Assembly: GCA_026705105.1 (NCBI GenBank)
Contig: JAPPBK010000472.1
Location: 1 to 14,925 of the forward strand
DNA from: Chloroflexota bacterium
GTDB taxonomy: Bacteria; Chloroflexota; Dehalococcoidia; Bin125
DNA: 14,925 nt
Reading direction: 5' to 3'
Numbering within the stretch: position 1 is the stretch's first letter; every line of letters starts with the position of its first letter. Shown piece by piece: positions 1 to 8,136 of the stretch. A program made the position numbers and the translations under genes. The notes below the pieces were generated by a model, which saw only the letters and a program-made list of their open reading frames with translations, had not been told where the DNA came from and did not search any database.

Positions 1-3000
1 TCAACTTCATCGAGGTCAACCCGCCTTCAAGTTGCTCCATCAACTCGACATCCGCCGCGGCGTCGCCGGACTCCTCGATCGTGATCCACAGCGCCGACCC
101 CGACTCCTCACGCCCCGGACCGCGGGACCCCATCGGCGTCGGCTCGTTCGTCGGAGGCGGCGCTTGAGCGGCGGCGGGCGACGGCGGCGGCGTCTCCGGC
201 AACGGTCGCTTCGGTTTCAGCATCCACGGCGGCGTCGGCGCCTCCTTGATCGGCGGGACCACGACCGGCGCGGAGCCGCCCAACGGATCCGGCGTAGCAT
301 CGGCGATGGCGGCTGTCGCCATCTGCTCGTTCCACGCCTCCACCGAATCCACCGCCAGGGTCAAGCGGTCCATCCGCACGCGGATGTTGACCCGAGTCAC
401 GACGATCTGGTTCGGTTGCCACAGCTCCCTGGTCAGCGCCCACTGATCGGGCCAGACCGTCACTTCGGCCGTGCCCGACAGGTCCTCCAACATCACCGCA
501 GCGAACGGATCGCCCTTGCGCGTTGTCAACTGACGGACGCTGTTGACCAGGCCGGCCACGGTCTGCGTGTTGCCCGCCATCTCCTCGGTCAACTCCGACA
601 ACTGCGCATCGACCCGGCTCTGCAATGCCCGCGTGGCCGCCTGCAGCGGATGCTCCGACACGTACGCGCCGAGCAACTCGCGCTCCCAGTTGAGTTGCTC
701 GTGCGGCGTGGCGTCCATCCCTTCCTCAAGCTCGACCGCCGGCGTCGGCGTCGCGACCTCGGCTCCGAACAGGTCGAACATCGACGTCTGCCCGCTGTCG
801 CGAAGCTCCTGAGCCCGCCGCGCGCGCTTGATGATGTCCTCCGCCGCCGCCACCATCGCGCCGCGAGGCTCGATCGCATCGAACGCCCCCGTCTTCGCCA
901 GCGCCTCCAGCGCGCGGCGATTCATCGACTTCGTATCTAGTCGCTCCGCCAGGTCGGTCGCGCTCAGGATCGGGCCGTGCTCCTTGCGCTCCTCGATCAA
1001 CGGCTCGACCGCCGCCCGGCCGACGCCCTTGATCGTGCCCAGCCCGAAGCGGATCGCGCTGCGACCGTCGGCCATCTGCTCCAGGGTGAACGTCGCATCC
1101 GAGCGATTCACGTCCGGCAACAGCAGGGGGATGCCCATCCGCCCGCACTCGGCCGCCGCCTCGCGCACGCGGTCGCTGTTGCCCGACGCCGCGCGCATCA
1201 CCGCCGCCATGTAGGGCGCCGGATAGTTCGCCTTGAACCACGCCGTCTGATACGCAATCGCGGCATACGACACGGCGTGCGCCTTGTTGAACGCATACCC
1301 GGCGAATGGCTCGATCAGCTCGAAGATCGTCTCCGCGTCTCGCTCCGTGTATCCCTGACGCACCGCGCCGCTGACGAAGTTGCCCCGCTCGGCCTGCATC
1401 ACCGAGGCGATCTTCTTGCCCATCGCCTTGCGCATGATGTCCGCCTCGCCCAGCGTGTAGCCGGCGAACTTCCTGGCGATGTGCAACACCTGGTCCTGGT
1501 AGACGATCACGCCATACGTGTCGTCCAGGATCTCGCCCAGGTCGTCATGTGGATAGGTCACGTCCACGCGACCGTGCTTGCTCTCGATGAAGCGCGGAAT
1601 GTGCTCCATCGGACCGGGCCGGTAGAGCGCCAGCAGGGCTGCGAGGTCGGGGATCGATGTCGGTTTGAGGTCTTCCACGACTCGCCGCATCCCGCCCGAT
1701 TCGAGCTGAAACACACCGAACGTGTCGCCCGTCGCCAATCGCTCATAGGTCGCGCGGTCGCCGTCCGGCAGGTTGAGATAATCAACCTCCACGCCTTCGT
1801 GTTCCTGAACCAGCGCGACCGCCTCCTCGAGAATCGTCAGGTTCGTCAGACCCAGGAAGTCCATCTTCAGCAGCCCCACCGCCGCCACCTCGTCCATCCC
1901 CCACTGCGTCATCGGGATCCAGTCCCCGTCCGCCGACTCGTTCACCGGCCGCCGCAGCGGCACGTTCTCGGCCAGCGGCTCCTGCGAGATCACGACCCCC
2001 GCCGCGTGCGTCGACGTGTTGCGCACCACGCCGTTCAGACGCTGCGCGTATGACAGCAGCTCGGCCACGTTCGAATCCTCGCGCTGCGCCTGCTGCAGAT
2101 CCTGCGACTGCTCAATCGCCTCCGCCACCTTGATGTTGAGCTGGTTGGGCACCATCCGCGCCACGCGGTCGGTGTCGCCCAGCGGTACGCCGAGCGCCCG
2201 CCCCGAGTCGCGGATTGCCGCTTTCGCCCCCAGGGTCCCGAAGGTGATGATCTGCGCCACCCGCTCGCGCCCGTACTTCTCCGCCACGTAACGGATCACC
2301 TCGTCGCGCCGATTGTCGGCAAAGTCCATGTCGATATCCGGCATTTCCCGACGCTCAAGATTGAGAAACCGCTCGAACACGAGATTGAACGCCATTGGAT
2401 CGATGTCGGTGATGTCGAGGCAGTACAGCACCAGGCTCGCCGCCGCCGAACCGCGCACCGCCCTCGCGATCCCCCGACGCTTCGCGAACAGCGCAAAGTC
2501 CATCACGATCAGGAAGTACTCGGCGAATCCGGTCTCCTGGATCACGTGCAGCTCGTAGTCCAGGCGCTCGCGGTGACTCTCCGGTGGATTCCCGTAGCGC
2601 TGCTCGAGCCCGAGCCGGGCGATGTCGGTGAGATGCTCCAGCGCCGTCTTGCCTTCCGGGATGTCCGGCTGGGGCAGCATCAGGCGGCCGAACTCCATCG
2701 TCACGCCGCAACGCTCGGCCACGGTCTGCGTGTTGGTCACCGCCTCCGGCAAGTCCTGGAACGTCGCCAGCATTTCTTCCTCGGAGGTGAGGTAGAAGTC
2801 CTCCCCGTCGAAACGGAATCGCTTCTCGTCGGTGCGCACCGCGTTGGTGCCGATGCAGAGCAGCAGATCGTGCGCGTCGTGATCGCCCGGCTCGCAGTAA
2901 TGCGCGTCCTGGGTGGCGACAACCGGCACCCGCAGTTCCTGCGCCATCTCGACCGTGCGCCGCAACATCGGCTCGAACTGGGGCAGCCCCGCATGTCGCT

Positions 3001-3523
3001 GGACTTCGAAGTAGTAGCGATCCTCAAAGACGTTGCGGTACCAGTCCACGACTCGGCGCGCTTCGTCGGCGTCACCCCGAATCAACGCCTTCTGCAGCTC
3101 CGACGACGGGCACCCGGAGAGCACGATCACGCCCTCCGAGTATTCGGCAAGCAGTTCTCGGTCCAGTCGCGGCCGATAGTAGAAGCCCTCGAGATGTCCC
3201 CGCGTCGAGAGCTGAATCAGATTGCGCCAACCCCGTTCGTTCTCCGCCAGCAAGACCAGGTGGTAGTAGTTCGACGCCGCCTCTCGACCGTACGACCGAT
3301 CGTGTCGACTGCCCGGCGCGACATACGCCTCCATGCCCAGCACCGGCCGGACCCGCTCCGACTCGCAGGCCTTGTAGAACTCCACCGCTCCGTACAGATT
3401 GCCGTGGTCGGTAATCGCCAGCGCTTCCTGTCCCAGATCGCTCGCCCGTTTCGCCAGCGCCGGGATCTTCGACAACCCATCCAACTCCGAGTACTCGGTG
3501 TGCGTATGCAGATGAGCGAACAT
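1..3523 (-). CDS. dnaE: DNA polymerase III subunit alpha, C-terminus cut by window edge
   Basis: This is the replicative polymerase catalytic subunit. An open frame of 1174 codons runs from ATG at 3523 to the left edge with no stop. The N-terminal PHP domain (about residues 1-210) starts HLHTHTEYSELDGL and contains AITDHGNLYGA. Its metal-ligand-like His and Asp residues look largely retained. In the palm, RGSAAAS lies at 357-363, PDIDMDF gives catalytic D396 and D398, and KMDFLGL gives D555, the same number as in E. coli DnaE. A helix-hairpin-helix follows near residue 831 (GTIKGVG), and an OB fold at about 983-1055. A proline-rich linker spans about 1075-1130. The last visible residues begin the C-terminal domain (ALWITIEESGD). 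A possible AAGGA ribosome site lies about 11 nt upstream of the start. It follows lysC by 156 nt and may have its own promoter. The family is certain; only the C-terminus is missing. Confidence 0.97.
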   Translation of the reverse strand, partial: MFAHLHTHTEYSELDGLSKIPALAKRASDLGQEALAITDHGNLYGAVEFYKACESERVRPVLGMEAYVAPGSRHDRSYGREAASNYYHLVLLAENERGWRNLIQLSTRGHLEGFYYRPRLDRELLAEYSEGVIVLSGCPSSELQKALIRGDADEARRVVDWYRNVFEDRYYFEVQRHAGLPQFEPMLRRTVEMAQELRVPVVATQDAHYCEPGDHDAHDLLLCIGTNAVRTDEKRFRFDGEDFYLTSEEEMLATFQDLPEAVTNTQTVAERCGVTMEFGRLMLPQPDIPEGKTALEHLTDIARLGLEQRYGNPPESHRERLDYELHVIQETGFAEYFLIVMDFALFAKRRGIARAVRGSAAASLVLYCLDITDIDPMAFNLVFERFLNLERREMPDIDMDFADNRRDEVIRYVAEKYGRERVAQIITFGTLGAKAAIRDSGRALGVPLGDTDRVARMVPNQLNIKVAEAIEQSQDLQQAQREDSNVAELLSYAQRLNGVVRNTSTHAAGVVISQEPLAENVPLRRPVNESADGDWIPMTQWGMDEVAAVGLLKMDFLGLTNLTILEEAVALVQEHEGVEVDYLNLPDGDRATYERLATGDTFGVFQLESGGMRRVVEDLKPTSIPDLAALLALYRPGPMEHIPRFIESKHGRVDVTYPHDDLGEILDDTYGVIVYQDQVLHIARKFAGYTLGEADIMRKAMGKKIASVMQAERGNFVSGAVRQGYTERDAETIFELIEPFAGYAFNKAHAVSYAAIAYQTAWFKANYPAPYMAAVMRAASGNSDRVREAAAECGRMGIPLLLPDVNRSDATFTLEQMADGRSAIRFGLGTIKGVGRAAVEPLIEERKEHGPILSATDLAERLDTKSMNRRALEALAKTGAFDAIEPRGAMVAAAEDIIKRARRAQELRDSGQTSMFDLFGAEVATPTPAVELEEGMDATPHEQLNWERELLGAYVSEHPLQAATRALQSRVDAQLSELTEEMAGNTQTVAGLVNSVRQLTTRKGDPFAAVMLEDLSGTAEVTVWPDQWALTRELWQPNQIVVTRVNIRVRMDRLTLAVDSVEAWNEQMATAAIADATPDPLGGSAPVVVPPIKEAPTPPWMLKPKRPLPETPPPSPAAAQAPPPTNEPTPMGSRGPGREESGSALWITIEESGDAAADVELMEQLEGGLTSMKL

Positions 3524-3582
3524 TGGAATCAGCTGTCCTTAACGGATCATTGCACGTTTGACCCGAACAGGTTCCGTCACTT

Positions 3583-3611
3583 CGCCCAGGTCGCGAAACC
3601 GCGGACCGGCG
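3583..3611 (-). other. imperfect hairpin in the lysC-dnaE gap
   Basis: The 156-nt gap between lysC and dnaE (3524-3679) holds an inverted repeat. On the minus strand the core is GGTCCGCG-GTTT-CGCGACC (3589-3607), with one bulged C. CGCC/GGCG flanks extend it across two more unpaired bases. No T-run follows, so it is not a classical intrinsic terminator. It could be a leader structure for dnaE or a processing site. I see no convincing -35/-10 pair in this gap. Confidence 0.3.
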
Positions 3612-3679
3612 TGTTCGTGGGAAGCTGGTGGGATGGTCGTGGACGATACGTGGGCAAACGCCAGTCGATGTGGAAGTCC

Positions 3680-4906
3680 CTACGCCTCTTGGTCCAACTC
3701 GAACGCCGCGTGCAGCACCCGTACCGCTTCCTCGCCCCGATCGGCGTTGACCAAACAGGTGATCCGAATCTCCGAGGTCGTAATCAGCTCGATGTTGATT
3801 CCCGCCTGAGACAGCGAACGGAACATCGTCGCCGCGTATCCCGGCCCCGATTGCATCCCCGTGCCGATCAGCGACACCTTGACCAGGTCATGCTTGAACA
3901 ACACGTCCGCCGCGCCGAGATCGTCGGCCAGGGGCCGGCTGATCTCGCGCGTCTCCTCCCAGTCCGTCTGCGAAACGGTGAAGGTGAGGTCGGTGAGCTG
4001 CAGTTCCGAGGCGTTCTGCACGATCGTGTCGACCGAGATGCCCGCGTCGGCCAACGGCCCGAACACCTGCGCCGCAATCCCCGGTCGGTCGGGAACGTGA
4101 CGCAGTGTCACCGACGCCACGTCGCGGTCGAGGGCGATTGTTCGTACTCGATTCTCCGGTTCCATCTTGACCTCCCGCCGAATCGTGGTGCCGCCGCCGG
4201 AGCCGAACTCCGCTTGCGAGGACGCCACCAGGATTGGTATGTCGTAGAGCAGCCCCAACTCGACCGCTCGAGGGTGCATCACGCCGGCGCCCTGCTGCGC
4301 CGCCTCCAGCATCTCCTCCGAGGCGATGTCGCGCAGGCATCGCGCGTTCGGTTCGATCCGCGGATCGGTCGTGTAGATCCCCTGCACATCGGTGTATATC
4401 TCGACCCGCGACGCCCGCAACGCCGCTCCCAGGGCCACCGCCGAGGTGTCCGATCCACCTCGCCCCAGCGTCGCGTAGTCGCCCTGCGGACTCTGCCCCT
4501 GGAATCCGGCCACCACCACGACGCGGCCCAGGGCAAACTCCTCTTCCACGCGCCAGGTATCGATCCCGCGGATCCGCGCCCGGCCGAAGGAATCGTCGGT
4601 GAACACGCCCGCCTGCGCACCCGTCAGCGCGACCGCCGGGCAGCCCAGGTCGACCAGCGCCATGGTCAGCAGCGCGCTGGAGACCATCTCGCCGGTCACC
4701 ATCAGCAAGTCCGTCTCGCGGCGCGGCGGCCGAGGATTGATCTCACGGGCGAGGGACAACAGCTCGTCCGTCGTCTTGCCCATCGCCGAGACGACGACGG
4801 CGATCCGCTCGCCCTCGGACGCGCTCGACGCCACGCGCCGGGCGACGTTCCGCAGCCGCTCGACCGAGCCGACCGAGGTCCCGCCGTACTTCTGCACCAC
4901 GGTCAC
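3680..4906 (-). CDS. lysC: aspartate kinase with two ACT domains
   Basis: Aspartokinase (408 aa) phosphorylates L-aspartate, the first step towards lysine, threonine and methionine. The amino-acid kinase domain (about 1-245) starts with KYGGTS at 6-11 and contains GRGGSDTSAVAL and the IYTDVQGIYTTDPR segment. Two ACT domains follow. The first covers about 260-335 (VASVTLRHVPDRPGIAAQVF). The second covers about 340-405 (KVSLIGTGMQSGPGYAATMF, then TSEIRITCLV). This is the regulated architecture of the B. subtilis LysC and Corynebacterium type. The start codon is GTG and overlaps the thrB stop as GTGA, which implies translational coupling. An internal ribosome site before Met248 probably gives a separate regulatory beta subunit. 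Which amino acid inhibits the enzyme cannot be read from the sequence. Confidence 0.96.
   Translation of the reverse strand: MTVVQKYGGTSVGSVERLRNVARRVASSASEGERIAVVVSAMGKTTDELLSLAREINPRPPRRETDLLMVTGEMVSSALLTMALVDLGCPAVALTGAQAGVFTDDSFGRARIRGIDTWRVEEEFALGRVVVVAGFQGQSPQGDYATLGRGGSDTSAVALGAALRASRVEIYTDVQGIYTTDPRIEPNARCLRDIASEEMLEAAQQGAGVMHPRAVELGLLYDIPILVASSQAEFGSGGGTTIRREVKMEPENRVRTIALDRDVASVTLRHVPDRPGIAAQVFGPLADAGISVDTIVQNASELQLTDLTFTVSQTDWEETREISRPLADDLGAADVLFKHDLVKVSLIGTGMQSGPGYAATMFRSLSQAGINIELITTSEIRITCLVNADRGEEAVRVLHAAFELDQEA
4163..4176 (-). promoter_or_regulatory. internal ribosome binding site and start in lysC (predicted beta subunit)
   Basis: On the minus strand GGGAGG is followed by TCAAG and then an in-frame ATG (codon 248 of lysC). 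A near-perfect Shine-Dalgarno at 5-nt spacing is better than the site at the annotated GTG start. Translation from here would give a 161-residue protein made only of the two ACT domains. B. subtilis aspartokinase II and C. glutamicum LysC make just such beta subunits from internal starts near codons 246-250, so position and size match the known arrangement. Confidence 0.65.
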
Positions 4907-5829
4907 AGAATCTGCGCCCCGCCCGTGTCGATACCCGTCACGAATCCCGTACCGACAATCCCGCGCGCCGCGCCCGCCGACTCGAATGCCGCCTGCACGC
5001 TCGACGCCTGATCGTCGCCGGTCAGCGCCATCAGCGTCGATCCCCCTCCGGAGAGGTAGGCCGCAAACGCGCCCGCCGCCACGACCGCCTCGAACAGCTC
5101 GAACATCTCCGGGAACAGCTCCGAGCGGGGAACCTGGTGCAAGCGATCATAGACCGCCGTCTGCAGCGCATCCCAGGAGCCGGTCGTCAACGCGGCCACG
5201 AGCAGCGCCGAGCGACACGAGTTATATACCGCATCCTTGCGACTCAGCCTCTTGGGCAGCAGCGCCCGGCCCTTCTTGGTCGACATGTTGAAGTTGGGCG
5301 TGTAGCCCACGAATCGAAGCCCATCGGCCACGGGAAGCGCCACGCGCGACACCTCGGCGCCCGACATCGCCACCACCTGGCAGCCGCCGAACAACGCCGG
5401 CGCCATGTTGTCCGCATGGCCTTCGAGGTCCGACCCAATCTCCAGGATCCGCTGCGGTGAAATCTCGCCGCCAAGCATCGCGTTGGCCGCGACCAGTCCC
5501 GCGCCGCGGCAGGCGGCGCTGGCGCCGAGTCCGCGCCCGAGTGGGATCTCGGCCTGGACCGACACCTCGATCTCTTCGGCGTCGGGCCGCTCCAGACCGA
5601 GTTCGCGGTACACCTCACGCACCGCCTTGCGCACGTGCCGCGACATCGGCGAGCGCTCGCCCTCGTCGCCGCTGGCGATTGCCACCGTCACCGTGGCATA
5701 GCGCTGAAGCGCAACGCCGACGGCGTCGAATCCGGTGCCCAGATTCGCCGTCGAGGCGGGCACGCGGACCGTGATCGGTCCTCGCGGCTCGATCGCCTCA
5801 GCGTGCTCCGGCCAGGTTTCTACAGCCAT
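4903..5829 (-). CDS. thrB: homoserine kinase (GHMP family)
   Basis: Homoserine kinase transfers the ATP gamma-phosphate to homoserine, the penultimate step of threonine synthesis. From ATG at 5829 the protein has 308 residues, normal for the family. The N-terminal GHMP motif is VPASTANLGTGFDAVG (about 23-38). The glycine-rich ATP loop PLGRGLGASAA lies at 96-106. Near the C-terminus LSGGGSTLMAL replaces the common LSGAGPT. I chose 5829 because the protein then begins about 22 residues before motif 1. The upstream in-frame ATG at 5871 would overlap tmk by 31 nt and add 14 residues with no family match. Neither start has a strong Shine-Dalgarno. The gene sits 11 nt after tmk and overlaps lysC by 4 nt, pairing two aspartate-pathway kinases. 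Confidence 0.94.
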   Translation of the reverse strand: MAVETWPEHAEAIEPRGPITVRVPASTANLGTGFDAVGVALQRYATVTVAIASGDEGERSPMSRHVRKAVREVYRELGLERPDAEEIEVSVQAEIPLGRGLGASAACRGAGLVAANAMLGGEISPQRILEIGSDLEGHADNMAPALFGGCQVVAMSGAEVSRVALPVADGLRFVGYTPNFNMSTKKGRALLPKRLSRKDAVYNSCRSALLVAALTTGSWDALQTAVYDRLHQVPRSELFPEMFELFEAVVAAGAFAAYLSGGGSTLMALTGDDQASSVQAAFESAGAARGIVGTGFVTGIDTGGAQIL

Positions 5830-5840
5830 CGCAGCCCATT

Positions 5841-6494
5841 CTATGATCGCTCCCGCCGTCCATCCAACCACCTGTTCACAAGCTCCAACGCCTCGCCCAA
5901 CACCTCGGCGGCATCCTGTCTGCCATCAATCACGCAGACTCGTTCCGGCTGCTCGGCCGCCAACTTGCGGAACCCGGCATTGACCCGCTGGTGGAAGGCG
6001 AGGTCCGCGTCGCCAATCCGATCCGCCTGCGATGATCGAGCCCGCGTGCGGGCCAGGCCCAGCTCCGCCGGGATGTCCAACACCAGCGTCAGATCGGGCG
6101 ACAGGCCCTGCGTCGCTTCTCGATTCAGCGCCGCGAGCCGCTCCAGGTCCAGGCCCCGTCCGTAGCCCTGATACGCCAGTGTCGAGTCGGAGTAGCGATC
6201 GCTCAAGACGATCTCGCCCGCCTCCAGTGCCGGAGTCAAGATCTCGTGCACGTGCGACGCTCGAGCCGCCAGGAACAACCAGGTCTCGTCCCAGTCACTC
6301 ATGGAGAGCTCGGGATCCAGTACCAGCGAGCGCAAGCGAGTGCCGAGTGTGGTGCCGCCCGGCTCGAACGTCAGCCGCACCGCACGCCCGGACTGCCGCA
6401 GGCAGTCCGTCAACGCTCGGGCCAGCGTCGTCTTGCCGGCGCCGTCTCCACCCTCGACGGTGATGAACGCGCCCGGCAGGTCCTCAGCCGGCAT
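5841..6494 (-). CDS. tmk: thymidylate kinase (dTMP kinase)
   Basis: dTMP kinase makes dTDP from dTMP and ATP for DNA synthesis. It has 217 residues, close to the usual 205-215. The P-loop EGGDGAGKTT gives Lys21. FEPGGT at 43-48 matches the dTMP-binding EPGGT segment. LFLAARASHV at 73-82 and DRYSDSTLAYQG at 99-110 are family hallmarks. The LID stretch near 150-165 (RARSSQADRIGDADLAFH) supplies basic residues and resembles the bacterial type. The ATG overlaps the end of the upstream ATPase/R3H gene by 11 nt, and thrB follows after 11 nt, so it lies inside a coupled operon. Confidence 0.96.
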   Translation of the reverse strand: MPAEDLPGAFITVEGGDGAGKTTLARALTDCLRQSGRAVRLTFEPGGTTLGTRLRSLVLDPELSMSDWDETWLFLAARASHVHEILTPALEAGEIVLSDRYSDSTLAYQGYGRGLDLERLAALNREATQGLSPDLTLVLDIPAELGLARTRARSSQADRIGDADLAFHQRVNAGFRKLAAEQPERVCVIDGRQDAAEVLGEALELVNRWLDGRRERS

Positions 6495-8136
6495 GGATCC
6501 GCACCCGCCGATTCGGCTCGCGCCCCCGACTGACCGACTCCAGCGCCTGATCGCTCGCCAGCTGATGCTGCAGCTTGCGGATGTACGGATTCTGCGGCGC
6601 CAGGTCGACCGACGACTGCCGCCCGGCGTGAATCTGGGAAATCGCTTCCTCCGCCTCCGACAATGCAGCGGTCACACTGTCGTTCGGCGCATCGCTCTTC
6701 GACAGCGCCCGCAGGCTCTTCTCCATCTGCAGCACCGTGTTGTGCTTCAGCACCACCACCGGCAGCCGGCGCGATTCGGCGAGCCGCAGTTCGGGCGGCC
6801 GTCGACGGAAGCCCGCTCGCAGCGTCATCACGACATCCGCTTCCTCAACTCGCTCCGCAATCGAGACGTTGGCGTCCGTCTCGCGAATCGCTTCGCGCAG
6901 CCGTGACAGCGATACGCCCAGCGGATAGACCTTGCGATGCGGTCCCGACGCCGTGTTCGAGGGCCGCGAACCGCGCCGCCGCCGCAATGGCGCCTCGTGG
7001 GCCGATCCGTTGCCGAACGATGCGCCACTGCCTCGACCGTGTCCGTTGCCGAACTCGCGATTGAAGATGTCGTTGTTGGATGGCTCGAGTCCGAGTCCGT
7101 CGCCGACTGCCACGCTCGACTCCATCGCGTCCGACGAGGTGTGCAACGCGCCGTCGTCGTCGACTTCACGAATCTCCGCCGCGACCGACTCGCCGCGCAG
7201 CAACGCGTCTACCGTATGGCCGATCTCCGAATGCACCGCCACGCGAGTAAACGACTGAATCTCGACCAGCACCTCAAAGGTTGGCGGCGCTTTGCGTTCC
7301 AGCACCGACTTGCGCGTCCCGCGCCGCCGCGCCTCCTCGTCCGACAGCGTCACCGTCTGGATCCCACCGATCAGATCGACCAGCGTCGGATTCAGCATCA
7401 GGTTGGCCAGCGTGTTGCCGTGCGCCGTGGCCACGAGCTGGACGCCGCGTTCCGCGATCGTGCGCGCCGCCTGCGCCTCCAACTCGGTGCCGATCTCGTC
7501 AATCACGATCACTTCCGGCATGTGGTTCTCGACCGCTTCGACCATCACCGAGTGCTGCAGCTCGGGACGCTCCACCTGCATCCGCCGCGCCCGTCCGATC
7601 CCGTCATGGGGTATGTCTCCGTCGCCGCCGATCTCGTTCGACGTGTCGACGATCACGACCCGCTTGCCCTCATCCGCCAGCACCCGCGCCGCCTCGCGCA
7701 GAATCGTCGTCTTGCCCACTCCCGGCCGACCCAGCAGCAGGATTGAGTTGCCCGCCTTGACGAAGTCCTCGATCACCGCCACCGATCCGGAGACGGCGCG
7801 GCCCACGCGCATCGTCAACCCGACGACCTCGCGCTGCCGATTGCGAATGCAGGCGATCCGATGCAGCGTGCGGGGAATGCCGGCCCGGTTGTCGGCGCCG
7901 AAGTCGCCAAGCTGCGACACGACCAGCTGCAGTTCAATCTGCGTCACCTCCGATTCGCGCAGCTCGACCTCGCCCTCCAGGTAGCGGGCATACGGCCGCC
8001 GCCCCAGGTCGAGCACCACCTCCAGCAGCTCCTCCGCCTCCCCGCTGGAGCAGACCGCGCGTCGGATCCCCTCCGGCAGCGTCGACAGCAACGCGTCCAG
8101 ATCATCGCTGCGCGACTGCTGAGTCAATGTCGCCAC
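6484..8136 (-). CDS. Ycf45-like AAA ATPase with C-terminal R3H domain
   Basis: A 550-residue P-loop ATPase of the family seen in cyanobacteria and plastids (Ycf45), distantly related to sporulation protein SpoIIIAA. The N-terminal part has VLDLGRRPYARYLEGEVEL, then DNRAGIPRTLHRIACIRNR. Walker A GRPGVGKTT has Lys142; Walker B VIVIDEIGTE has Asp213-Glu214. Between them VDTSNEIGGDGDIPHDGIGR and later ATAHGNTLANLMLNP are family blocks. A Gly/Asn-rich, likely disordered linker follows, then a domain with RKVYPLGVSLSRLREAI, and an R3H-like tail (NPYIRKLQHQLASDQALES) that would bind single-stranded nucleic acid. The GTG start at 8136 overlaps the pdxT TAG by 1 nt and has GGAGGG 8 nt upstream. A longer frame to 8304 exists but lies inside pdxT. 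Biological role unknown. Confidence 0.9.
   Translation of the reverse strand: MATLTQQSRSDDLDALLSTLPEGIRRAVCSSGEAEELLEVVLDLGRRPYARYLEGEVELRESEVTQIELQLVVSQLGDFGADNRAGIPRTLHRIACIRNRQREVVGLTMRVGRAVSGSVAVIEDFVKAGNSILLLGRPGVGKTTILREAARVLADEGKRVVIVDTSNEIGGDGDIPHDGIGRARRMQVERPELQHSVMVEAVENHMPEVIVIDEIGTELEAQAARTIAERGVQLVATAHGNTLANLMLNPTLVDLIGGIQTVTLSDEEARRRGTRKSVLERKAPPTFEVLVEIQSFTRVAVHSEIGHTVDALLRGESVAAEIREVDDDGALHTSSDAMESSVAVGDGLGLEPSNNDIFNREFGNGHGRGSGASFGNGSAHEAPLRRRRGSRPSNTASGPHRKVYPLGVSLSRLREAIRETDANVSIAERVEEADVVMTLRAGFRRRPPELRLAESRRLPVVVLKHNTVLQMEKSLRALSKSDAPNDSVTAALSEAEEAISQIHAGRQSSVDLAPQNPYIRKLQHQLASDQALESVSRGREPNRRVRIHAG

Noticed and set aside
2546..5011. Long plus-strand open frame of 821 codons
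   Set aside because: It is antisense to dnaE and lysC, which have clear family motifs. The translation is Arg/His/Gln-rich with no recognisable domain, as expected for a shadow frame in GC-rich DNA.
5830..5871. Upstream ATG of thrB at 5871
   Set aside because: It overlaps tmk by 31 nt, has no good ribosome site and adds residues that match nothing in homoserine kinases.
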